NCBI GenBank assembly: GCA_903916255.1
Contig: CAIWVW010000004.1
Span: forward strand, 1 to 64,000
Direction of reading: 5' to 3'
Length of the DNA: 64,000 bases
DNA from: an uncultured Bacteroidota bacterium
GTDB taxonomy: Bacteria; Bacteroidota; Bacteroidia; JABEUT01
Shown: positions 39,630 through 48,338 of the stretch, one piece after another
Layout of the letters: each line of letters begins with the position of its first letter
How positions within the stretch are numbered: position 1 is the first letter of the stretch
Translations under genes and position numbers: made by a program
The notes under the pieces: generated by a model
Databases searched by the model: none
The model's input: the letters and a program-made list of their open reading frames with translations, nothing else
Told to the model about the DNA's origin: nothing

Positions 39630-42506
39630 ATGGGCACATTGATAGACTTGTTAAAATACGGGCAGAGTTATTGGTTGGATAATCTTACGCGGAAAAAGAT
39701 AACAAGCGGGGAACTAACAAAAAGATTGTCTGAACAAGGCTTGCGTGGCATTACATCAAATCCCAGTATTTTCGACAAAGCTATTTCTGCCGGTACCGAT
39801 TATGATGAACAGATTGCAGCGCTGGTAAAAGCAGGAAAAACACCCTTCCAGATTTATGATGCATTGACTGTGAAAGATGTTCAGGACGCCTGTGATATAT
39901 TGAAACCTGTGTTTGCCGACTCTGATGGCAAGGATGGTTTTGTGAGTTTGGAAGTATCGCCTTATTTAGCGCGAGATACAAAAGGCACAATAAAAGAAGC
40001 GCATAGATTATCGGTTGCCGTCGGGCGGCCGAATTGCCTGATAAAAATACCTGGAACACAGGAAGGCATTCCGGCTATTGAACAAATGCTTTATGAAGGG
40101 ATAAATATAAATGTTACACTGCTCTTTTCCGTTGAAAGATATGTTGAAATTGCGCAAGCTTACATTCGCGCTATCGAGCGCAGAATTGCCGTAGGCAAAC
40201 CTGTGAACCATATAATTTCGGTTGCAAGTATTTTTATCAGCAGGATTGATGTCCTTACAGATGAATTACTTGGGCAGCGAATTATTCCCTTGCACGAAGA
40301 TAGTGTGATTACCCATCCGGAATTCTTATCGGGTAAAGCGGGAGTTGCAACAGCCTGCTTGGCATATCAGCGGTTTAAAAAAATATTCAGCGGGGATGTT
40401 TGGGAAAAATTGGAGGCTAAAGGTGCTAATGTACAAAGGCCCTTGTGGGCAAGCACCAGCAACAAAGACCCATTGTATGATGACCTTCGTTATGTGGAAC
40501 CGTTAATTGGTAAAAACACCATTAACACGCTGCCGGACGAGACTATTGCCGCTTTTGCCAAACATGGGATTTTAAGAGAAAATGCTATTGAAGAAAGGGT
40601 TGAAGAAGCAAACAAATTCTTCATGGAATTGGAAAAGCGCGGAATTGGAATTGATTTTATCACACAGCAATTAGAGAATGAAGGCATTCAAAAATTTACC
40701 GATGCATATAATACGCTGATAAGTAATCTGGCAAATAAAAGATTGAAAATACTGGCAGATGAAGTTTCGGCGCAACAAATTAGTTTCGGAAAACTTGAAA
40801 AGGAAGTAAATACATCCTATGCATCGCTGGCGGAGAAACAAATACCCAGGCTCCTTTTTGCTGAAGATGCGAATCTTTGGAAAAAAGACATTCCGCAAAC
40901 AAAAGAAATTAGCCACCGCTTAGGTTGGTTGACATTGCCCGATAATTTTACTGAAAATACAGATGAACTCGTGACTTTTGCCATAAAGATTAAAGAGGAA
41001 GGCTATATATATGCTGTTTTGCTGGGTATGGGCGGAAGCAGCTTATGTTCCGAAGTGGCCCGCGAAACATTTGGCACTGCCGACGGGTTTCTTAAATTAT
41101 TCGTGTTAGATAATACGTCTCCGGAAGCAATACTGGAACTCGAGAATAAAATTGATATTGAGAAAACGCTCTTTATTGTTGCAAGCAAATCGGGCAACAC
41201 AGAAGAAACATTGAGTTTCTTTCACTATTTCTACAATGAATTAGAAAATAAAGGGGAGGAAAAACCCGGGAATAATTTTGTAGCAATTACCGACGACGGT
41301 ACTCCATTAGTAAAAATTGCTGAACAATATAAGTTCAGGAAAGTATTCGTTAACAACCCTGACCTTGGGGGGCGTTATTCTGTGTTATCCGATTTTGGTT
41401 TACTTCCAATGGCCTTGATGGGAGTAGATATTAAGGCGTTGTTATCAAGTGCCAAAAAAATGGAAAACAGTTGCGACAGTGTTCCGACGGAAGCTAATCC
41501 CGGAATAAGTTTAGGAGTGGTATTAGGTATTTGCCAAAAATATGGTCGTGATAAGGTAACATTCGTTTTATCTTCTTCAATAAGTTCCTTTGGTTATTGG
41601 GTGGAGCAACTGCTGGCGGAAAGTACCGGCAAAGAAGGAAAGGGATTGATTCCTGTAAATGGTGAACAATTGGGTGCTCCTGAAGTCTATGGAAACGACC
41701 GAATATTTATCCACATGTATCTCCCGACGGATAATAATGAAGAAGACGAAAATAAAATTAAAGCGCTTGAGGAAGCGGGGCATCCCATAGTACGGATTCA
41801 AGTGGCAAATAAAATTGCATTAGGTGCAGAATATTATCGTTGGGAAATTGCCGCAGCCATTGCAGGGATAGTAATAGGCATCAATGCTTTCGACCAGCCC
41901 AATGTAGAGGAAAGTAAAAAGAACACAAGCCATCTGCTTGAAGGATGGGCAAAAGAAGGCGCATTTAAGAAATCGGACCCGCTCTTAAAAGTGGAAGATA
42001 TCTCTATTTATGGCGGAAAAAGGGCAGAACAGATTGGTCCCAAATACCATGAAACAATAGGAGAATTTGTCAACAGTTTTACTGCACAGGCAAAGCCGGG
42101 CGACTATATCGCTTTACTTCCCTATTTTCTGATGACTGAATACCGCACTGTACTCCTGCAAAAATGGAGACAGGAAATGAGGGACGAATTAAAAGAAGCG
42201 ACAACATTATTAAATGGCCCGCGCTATCTGCACTCCACAGGCCAATTACACAAAGGCGGCCCGGATACCGGATTGTATATTATACTAATCGGGGAGGACG
42301 AAGAAGATTTAGTAATCCCCAATGAAAAATTCGGATTTGCAACTTTGCATCAGGCGCAAGCGCTTGGCGACTTCCGTTCATTGGATGATAAGGGGCGAAG
42401 GGTAATTCGCATTCATTTAGGTAAAGATATTGATGCAGGGCTTAACAAAATGCATTTATCAATAAGGGCTGCAAATAAGCAACCTGTGTTACAAGAAGTG
42501 GTATGA
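39630..42506 (+). CDS. bifunctional transaldolase / glucose-6-phosphate isomerase (Tal-Pgi fusion)
   Basis: Tal half: DLLKYGQSYWLDNLTRKKI, GLRGITSNPSIFDKAI, CLIKIPGTQEGIPAIEQMLYEGININVTLLFS; Pgi half: LLGMGGSSLCSEVARETFG, FIVASKSGNTEETLSFF, DLGGRYSVLSDFGLLPMALMG. Confidence 0.96.
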   Translation: MGTLIDLLKYGQSYWLDNLTRKKITSGELTKRLSEQGLRGITSNPSIFDKAISAGTDYDEQIAALVKAGKTPFQIYDALTVKDVQDACDILKPVFADSDGKDGFVSLEVSPYLARDTKGTIKEAHRLSVAVGRPNCLIKIPGTQEGIPAIEQMLYEGININVTLLFSVERYVEIAQAYIRAIERRIAVGKPVNHIISVASIFISRIDVLTDELLGQRIIPLHEDSVITHPEFLSGKAGVATACLAYQRFKKIFSGDVWEKLEAKGANVQRPLWASTSNKDPLYDDLRYVEPLIGKNTINTLPDETIAAFAKHGILRENAIEERVEEANKFFMELEKRGIGIDFITQQLENEGIQKFTDAYNTLISNLANKRLKILADEVSAQQISFGKLEKEVNTSYASLAEKQIPRLLFAEDANLWKKDIPQTKEISHRLGWLTLPDNFTENTDELVTFAIKIKEEGYIYAVLLGMGGSSLCSEVARETFGTADGFLKLFVLDNTSPEAILELENKIDIEKTLFIVASKSGNTEETLSFFHYFYNELENKGEEKPGNNFVAITDDGTPLVKIAEQYKFRKVFVNNPDLGGRYSVLSDFGLLPMALMGVDIKALLSSAKKMENSCDSVPTEANPGISLGVVLGICQKYGRDKVTFVLSSSISSFGYWVEQLLAESTGKEGKGLIPVNGEQLGAPEVYGNDRIFIHMYLPTDNNEEDENKIKALEEAGHPIVRIQVANKIALGAEYYRWEIAAAIAGIVIGINAFDQPNVEESKKNTSHLLEGWAKEGAFKKSDPLLKVEDISIYGGKRAEQIGPKYHETIGEFVNSFTAQAKPGDYIALLPYFLMTEYRTVLLQKWRQEMRDELKEATTLLNGPRYLHSTGQLHKGGPDTGLYIILIGEDEEDLVIPNEKFGFATLHQAQALGDFRSLDDKGRRVIRIHLGKDIDAGLNKMHLSIRAANKQPVLQEVV

Positions 42507-43126
42507 AGCAGAAAAAAATCACGACTTTATTTTTGGATATAGGAGGCGTTTTGCTCACCAATGGCTGGGGGCAAATGGCACGCACTAAGACTGTGGCCCA
42601 TTTTAAACTTGACAAGGATGAGGTAAATGAGCGGCATCACTTAACGTTCGATACGTATGAAGAAGGGAAATTAACACTCACCGAGTATTTGAAAAGGGTA
42701 ATCTTTTATGAGAAAAGAAAGTTCTCGGAAAATGATTTTACAAAGTTCATGTTCAATCAATCTATTGCCTATCCTGATACAATTGCATATTTTAAAGAAA
42801 TTAAAAAGCGGTATACCCTCAAAGTAATTGCTGTGAGTAATGAAGGAAGGGAATTAAATGCTTACCGCGTTAAAAAATTTAAACTGAATGAGTTATTCGA
42901 TGCTTTTATATCTTCTTCTTATGTTCACCTCCGCAAGCCGGATATGGACATATTCCGTATGGCAAGCGATATTTCACAAACCCTACCGGAGAATGCCCTT
43001 TTTATTGATGACAGGCTGATGTTTGTTCAAGTAGCGCAAACCATGGGCATTAACGGAATACATTATGAGGGGCTGGAAAAACTAAAAACAGAATTGAAAG
43101 CATTTGTGCTTACAAGCGCAAAATAA
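42503..43126 (+). CDS. HAD-superfamily hydrolase
   Basis: TTLFLDIGGVLLTNGWG, VIAVSNEGRELN, SSSYVHLRKPDMDIFRMA, ALFIDDRLMFVQVAQTMGING; overlaps tal-pgi stop (ATGA). Confidence 0.92.
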   Translation: MKQKKITTLFLDIGGVLLTNGWGQMARTKTVAHFKLDKDEVNERHHLTFDTYEEGKLTLTEYLKRVIFYEKRKFSENDFTKFMFNQSIAYPDTIAYFKEIKKRYTLKVIAVSNEGRELNAYRVKKFKLNELFDAFISSSYVHLRKPDMDIFRMASDISQTLPENALFIDDRLMFVQVAQTMGINGIHYEGLEKLKTELKAFVLTSAK

Positions 43127-43144
43127 TTTAAGCATATAAATAAT

Positions 43145-44584
43145 ATGACAGAAGCTAAATATGATTACGGGATGATAGGGTTGGGCACAATGGGGCGCAA
43201 CCTTGTTTTGAATATAACCGACCATGGGTATAGTGTGGCGGGGTTTGATAAGGACTCTTCGCAAGTGGAACTTTTAAAAAAGGATAGCGGCGACAGGAGT
43301 ATATATGCTTCTTCTGTATTAGAAGAATTTGTAGGTGCATTGAAGGCGCCGAGGGTAGTTATGTTACTTGTTCCTGCCGGGAAAATTGTAGATGAAGTGA
43401 TTCAGGAATTGAAACCATTGTTATCCGGCGATGATTTACTGATGGATTGTGGCAATTCTCATTTTACGGACACGAATACCCGGATGGAGGAACTGGCGAA
43501 GTCAGGTATTCACTTTATGGGAGTCGGCATTTCCGGAGGCGAATCTGGTGCGCGGTATGGGCCGAGTATTATGCCCGGCGGGCCAAAAGATATTTACAAA
43601 CATGTTGCCCCCATGCTGGAAGCTATTTCCGCAAAATTTGCAGGGGCACAAGATATTGTGCCCGAACCTTGTGTAACATGGCTTGGGCCGGGTTCCGCAG
43701 GGCATTATGTAAAAATGGTGCATAATGGTATTGAATATGGAATCATGCAACTTATTTCGGAAGTATACCATTTATTGAAAGTGGCCGGAAAAATGAATAA
43801 TGATGAGTTACACGAAGTTTTTTCAGAATGGAATAAGGGGATGCTTCTTTCATTTTTAATAGAAATTACGGCTGATATTTTTGCTCAAAAGGATGCACTG
43901 ACAGACAATAGCCTTGTTGATATGATTCTGGATAGTGCACATCAAAAAGGTACAGGAGGATGGACTTCCGAAGATGCTATGAAATTACAAGTACCTCTTC
44001 CGGTTATAGATATTGCTGTTTCCATGCGCGATTTATCGGCCTATAAAAAAGAGCGTGAAGCCGCCGCACAAAAATTGGAAGGTCCCGGATATAGGTTTGA
44101 AGGTGATAAAAATGCATTAGTAACCTGGCTTGAACAAGCGCTTTATTTTTCAATGATTACAACCTATGCGCAGGGTATGTCTTTATTACATTTTGCATCC
44201 AAAGAATATAAATACGAATTAAAATTAGAGGACATTGCGAGCATTTGGAGAGGCGGATGCATCATACGTTCCTCCATATTGGATGATATAAAATCTGCTT
44301 TCTCCCGCCAACCTGATTCAGCAACTATGTTGATGGATGAAAAGCTTTCGTTGAAATTAATGCAAGCGCAAATCGCAACCCGTAAAATAATCCAAATTGC
44401 TGTGGATACAGGAATCCCGGCTTCTGCAATGATGGGTTCACTGGCTTATTATGACAGTTATCGCAGCGCATGGCTGCCAGCAAATCTGATACAGGCGCAG
44501 CGCGATTATTTCGGTGCGCATACATATGAACGTAATGACCGGGAAGGAACTTTCCATACGAAGTGGAACCAAGAAAATAAATAA
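43145..44584 (+). CDS. gnd: 6-phosphogluconate dehydrogenase, decarboxylating
   Basis: [90 protein letters not shown]. Confidence 0.98.
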   Translation: MTEAKYDYGMIGLGTMGRNLVLNITDHGYSVAGFDKDSSQVELLKKDSGDRSIYASSVLEEFVGALKAPRVVMLLVPAGKIVDEVIQELKPLLSGDDLLMDCGNSHFTDTNTRMEELAKSGIHFMGVGISGGESGARYGPSIMPGGPKDIYKHVAPMLEAISAKFAGAQDIVPEPCVTWLGPGSAGHYVKMVHNGIEYGIMQLISEVYHLLKVAGKMNNDELHEVFSEWNKGMLLSFLIEITADIFAQKDALTDNSLVDMILDSAHQKGTGGWTSEDAMKLQVPLPVIDIAVSMRDLSAYKKEREAAAQKLEGPGYRFEGDKNALVTWLEQALYFSMITTYAQGMSLLHFASKEYKYELKLEDIASIWRGGCIIRSSILDDIKSAFSRQPDSATMLMDEKLSLKLMQAQIATRKIIQIAVDTGIPASAMMGSLAYYDSYRSAWLPANLIQAQRDYFGAHTYERNDREGTFHTKWNQENK

Positions 44585-44585
44585 T

Positions 44586-46097
44586 ATGAACACACAGGCA
44601 AATACAGGTCCCACAATTATAATTATCCTCGGAGCAACGGGAGATTTGGCCTGGCGGAAATTGATTCCCGCTTTTTACAACCTCTATTTGGATAAATGGA
44701 TACCCGACGAGTTTGCCGTTATCGGCATTGGTCGCGGGAAAATGTCAGATAAGGAATTTCAAAACCATTTACATGAAGGGGTAGATAAAAACTCGCGGAG
44801 AGGTAAATCGAAAAAGAATGAATGGGATAATTTCGCAAAATACCTCACCTACCATAAAGGCGAATTTAACGCGGATTCCACCTATTCGGAGGTAGAAAAG
44901 CAAATAAAAATTCTTGAAAAAAAATGGAAAGTTGTTGCAACCAAAATATTTTACCTGGCTGTTCCGCCTAATTCATTTGAAGAAATCGCATTAAAATTAG
45001 GTGCTTCCGGGCTTGCTAAAAATAAACTGAAAAGCCGTATTGTAATTGAAAAGCCGTTCGGGCATGACCTCGATAGCGCAAAGCATCTGAATGATTTGTT
45101 ACACGGAATTTTTGAAGAATGCCAGATTTACCGTATCGACCATTATCTCGGAAAAGAGACCGTACAAAATATACTTGCCTTTCGCTTTGCCAATGCCCTG
45201 TTTGAGCCCACATGGAACCGGAATTATATTGACAGTGTTCAGATAACGGTATCCGAACAATTAGGCGTAGAAAACAGGGGCAATTATTATGAAACTGCCG
45301 GCGCGCTTCGCGATATGATACAAAACCATCTGCTGCAATTATTTTGCCTCATTGCTATGGAGCCGCCTGTTTCTTTTGAAGCCGATGAAGTGCGAAACCG
45401 GAAGGTGGATGTGTTAAACGCCATCCGTAAAATCCGCCCGGAAGAAGTCCATCAAAATGCTGTGCGCGGCCAGTATGGCGCAGGCTGGATACAAGGTAAA
45501 AAAGTAAAAGGATACCGGCAAGAGCCCGATGTAAGTAAAACCTCGACGAAAGAAACATTTGCTGCCGTAAAACTTTTTATAGATAACTGGAGATGGCAGG
45601 GAGTGCCCTTTTACTTGCGCACAGGCAAGCGGATGAATGAAACAATTTCCGTTATTACCATACAATTCAGGCCGGTGCCCCATCAATCATTTCCGGCAGA
45701 AGCTACAGGCAACTGGCAACCGAACAGGCTTGTATTGAATCTGCAACCGCACATGGGTATTCGTATGCGCTTCCAGGCAAAACGTCCCGGACTTAAAATG
45801 ATTCTCTATCCTGTCGATATGCAATTCAACTATAACGAATCCTACCATTCGGGAACTCCCGAAGCGTATGAAACTTTGCTGTTGGATATTATGGAAGGTG
45901 ACTCCACGCTCTTTATGCGTGCCGACCAGGTGGAAGCCGCATGGAAAGCGCTTATGCCAATTATCGACTCATGGGAAACAAACCCTTCCGTCAACTTTCC
46001 CAACTATGAAGCTGGCATGCAAGGGCCGGAAGATTCGGAAGCGTTGATTGCAAAAGACGGACATAGTTGGGTTATAATGCCAACGGAAAAGAGTTGA
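44586..46097 (+). CDS. zwf: glucose-6-phosphate 1-dehydrogenase
   Basis: [87 protein letters not shown] at 44586 preferred over ORF-track 44514 (avoids gnd overlap). Confidence 0.98.
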   Translation: MNTQANTGPTIIIILGATGDLAWRKLIPAFYNLYLDKWIPDEFAVIGIGRGKMSDKEFQNHLHEGVDKNSRRGKSKKNEWDNFAKYLTYHKGEFNADSTYSEVEKQIKILEKKWKVVATKIFYLAVPPNSFEEIALKLGASGLAKNKLKSRIVIEKPFGHDLDSAKHLNDLLHGIFEECQIYRIDHYLGKETVQNILAFRFANALFEPTWNRNYIDSVQITVSEQLGVENRGNYYETAGALRDMIQNHLLQLFCLIAMEPPVSFEADEVRNRKVDVLNAIRKIRPEEVHQNAVRGQYGAGWIQGKKVKGYRQEPDVSKTSTKETFAAVKLFIDNWRWQGVPFYLRTGKRMNETISVITIQFRPVPHQSFPAEATGNWQPNRLVLNLQPHMGIRMRFQAKRPGLKMILYPVDMQFNYNESYHSGTPEAYETLLLDIMEGDSTLFMRADQVEAAWKALMPIIDSWETNPSVNFPNYEAGMQGPEDSEALIAKDGHSWVIMPTEKS

Positions 46098-46124
46098 AAG
46101 TGAAAAGTTAAAAGGAGAAATTTT

Positions 46125-46164
46125 AAACTTTATGAACTTTATAACTTTAGAAACTTTATGAACT
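46125..46164. repeat. AT-rich short direct repeat
   Basis: AAACTTTATGAACT at 46125-46138 and 46151-46164, joined by related aactttataacttta; the second copy contains the pgl ATG (46158). Confidence 0.7.
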
Positions 46165-46889
46165 CGGTTGACGTCTTTCAATCAATAGATGCGCTGAGGG
46201 AAGCCGTTGCTGAATATATTATAACGGTTTCAAAAAAATCCATTGCTGAAAGAGGCAGGTTCACAATCGCACTTTCGGGTGGGGATACGCCCCAAAAATT
46301 ATATGCACTGTTAGCTAAAACACCCTACTCTGAACAGATAGAATGGAAAAAAACTTTTGTTTTTTGGGGCGATGAGCGCTGGGTTCCTTTCGATGACAGG
46401 CGGAACAATGCGTATCAGGCAAAATCAATTTTGCTTGATAAAGTTACTATTCCGGCATCCAACATTCACCGTATCCCTGTTAATTTATCACCTAATCAGG
46501 CGGCAATTAAATACGAAAAAGAACTACGGGCTTTTTTTGGAAATGAACCAATTCAATTTGACATGATACTGCTTGGCCTTGGCGAGAACGGGCATACAGC
46601 CTCTCTTTTCCCCGGTACAAAAGTAATTCATGAACATGCGGAAGGTGTAAGGTTCGTTGAAATGAACCCGCCGATTGGCGGGCGAATTACCATGACAGCC
46701 GCTTTAATTAACCAAGCGCATCACATACTTTTTCTTGTAACCGGAGAAAAGAAAGCGGTTATTTTAGAAAAAATTTTGGATGATTCATACCAACCCAATC
46801 TATATCCTGCGCAGCTTATAAAACCCCTCCATGGAGATTTAATTTGGTTTGCAGACCAGGAAGCGGCATCGCTGATTAAGCAGTTTTAG
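46158..46889 (+). CDS. pgl: 6-phosphogluconolactonase
   Basis: RFTIALSGGDTPQKLYALLA, KTFVFWGDERWVPFDDRRNNAYQAKSILL, FDMILLGLGENGHTASLFPGT. Confidence 0.97.
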   Translation: MNSVDVFQSIDALREAVAEYIITVSKKSIAERGRFTIALSGGDTPQKLYALLAKTPYSEQIEWKKTFVFWGDERWVPFDDRRNNAYQAKSILLDKVTIPASNIHRIPVNLSPNQAAIKYEKELRAFFGNEPIQFDMILLGLGENGHTASLFPGTKVIHEHAEGVRFVEMNPPIGGRITMTAALINQAHHILFLVTGEKKAVILEKILDDSYQPNLYPAQLIKPLHGDLIWFADQEAASLIKQF

Positions 46890-46961
46890 GGTTTACTAGA
46901 AGATGAATGTTGAACAATTTTTGTTTTGAAACAGGGTAATAGATATGCCTAAAACTAACCT

Positions 46962-48281
46962 TTATATTAAAGTCAACCTATATAATTTATCACTAATCGT
47001 TATTTCTTTTATACCTAATTCTTTTGCTACCAATACGTAAAGCAGTTTACGGACTTGGTTTGATAAATCTCGAAGCTCTTCCCCCTTCAAAACATCTTTA
47101 TCAAAATCTCCAAAATGAGTATAATAGTTTCTAGATTTCGTAAACTTTGTTTCCCAACCATCTTGAAGGTCTAACTCAACTAATGTGGCCGGATTCAATT
47201 CTTTACAAAGTGCATTTACTCTTTCCCGTAAAGTGGGAGATTTAATAAATGAAAAACAATTATATATCCTTTTTATATGCCTTTTCGGTGCGCCTATATT
47301 TTTAACTTTTTGCATCCACTTATCCATCTCTTTCACATAGGTAAGCTTATAATCTTTTCTTAATTTTCGATGAAACGTTTCTATCGCTCTTGCAATATTT
47401 AGAAATCTAACTTCAGGGCTCAAGTAGTAGTTATTAAATTCCATAATCAAAATATCGATAACTTGCCTAATCTCCTCGTACAATCTATCCCAATTTTTAA
47501 TAACACTGGGTAAATATTCCTTTATCGTTTTAAAATCAATAAACGGCGCATGGTGCGTATCCCATTTTAAACTTTTCTCTGAATTTAAATCGACAAAATA
47601 TACTCTATATCTTTCACCATTGTTATCGAAAATAGAAATCTCTGTAAATGCAGAATAACTATCAGATAATAATTGAAAAAAGGTTCTATACTTATAAACT
47701 ATCTCAAGCAATACGTTAAATTCCTTTCCTAATAAAGATTCGATTATTATTGAGGATATAAGGTCAAATTCCAACTTATTGTATACGCTTTTTTCCATTA
47801 TTTCACTTTTAAATGTAATTGAGCTGTTGGAAATATCAAAAGTCAGTGTGGATGTATTAGGGACAGTTATGGTCCTTGAGGGTAACTTCTTTTTAGTTTT
47901 ATAATCAACTTTAGGAAACCATGCACTTAAATTAACAAGACTGAATGAGATTCTTTTGAATAAATTATCACTGGGAAATTTTCTTGAACTTAACATATAG
48001 TCAGCATCGAAAAGAGTATTGAAATACCTGTCATTTACAAGGTTAGGTGCTCTCCTTCGTGTATTATAGAACGTGTAATAACCAAATTCACACTCCGCAT
48101 ATAATGCCATGTTATCTATAAAGTCAATAGGTTCCATTAAGTCAATGAAAATCCCATTATTATGTTGATATGTAAATTTCCCTGGAATTTTAACTGCATT
48201 TTGTTCTAGTGAAGTATAAAATGTACAATTAGCGTGTTCAATCTCTTCTGAGATAGGATATGTCTTAAAATTTAATTGCAT
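46962..48281 (-). CDS. ApeA-like HEPN-domain protein (candidate anti-phage abortive-infection RNase)
   Basis: N-terminal CTFYTSLEQNAVKIPGKFTYQHNNGIFIDL and ISFSLVNLSAWFPK; central SPEVRFLNIARAIETFHRKLR; C-terminal HEPN Rx4H motif FTKSRNYYTHFGD followed by LRDLSNQVRKLLYVLVAKELGI. Confidence 0.75.
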   Translation of the reverse strand: MQLNFKTYPISEEIEHANCTFYTSLEQNAVKIPGKFTYQHNNGIFIDLMEPIDFIDNMALYAECEFGYYTFYNTRRRAPNLVNDRYFNTLFDADYMLSSRKFPSDNLFKRISFSLVNLSAWFPKVDYKTKKKLPSRTITVPNTSTLTFDISNSSITFKSEIMEKSVYNKLEFDLISSIIIESLLGKEFNVLLEIVYKYRTFFQLLSDSYSAFTEISIFDNNGERYRVYFVDLNSEKSLKWDTHHAPFIDFKTIKEYLPSVIKNWDRLYEEIRQVIDILIMEFNNYYLSPEVRFLNIARAIETFHRKLRKDYKLTYVKEMDKWMQKVKNIGAPKRHIKRIYNCFSFIKSPTLRERVNALCKELNPATLVELDLQDGWETKFTKSRNYYTHFGDFDKDVLKGEELRDLSNQVRKLLYVLVAKELGIKEITISDKLYRLTLI

Positions 48282-48293
48282 GAATTTTATTTT

Positions 48294-48312
48294 ATGCTAT
48301 CAAAGATAGCAT
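48294..48312 (-). promoter_or_regulatory. -7 box TATCTTTG inside a perfect inverted repeat, upstream of the HEPN gene
   Basis: ATGCTATC-AAA-GATAGCAT (8-bp arms); CAAAGATA (48301-48308) equals TAnnTTTG on -, 19 nt upstream of the ATG at 48281. Confidence 0.6.
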
Positions 48313-48338
48313 TTCAACAAATTCCCATATCTGGCAAA

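Noticed and set aside
43447-43771. Three overlapping small ORFs inside gnd (both strands)
   Set aside because: Nested alternative frames of a conserved enzyme gene
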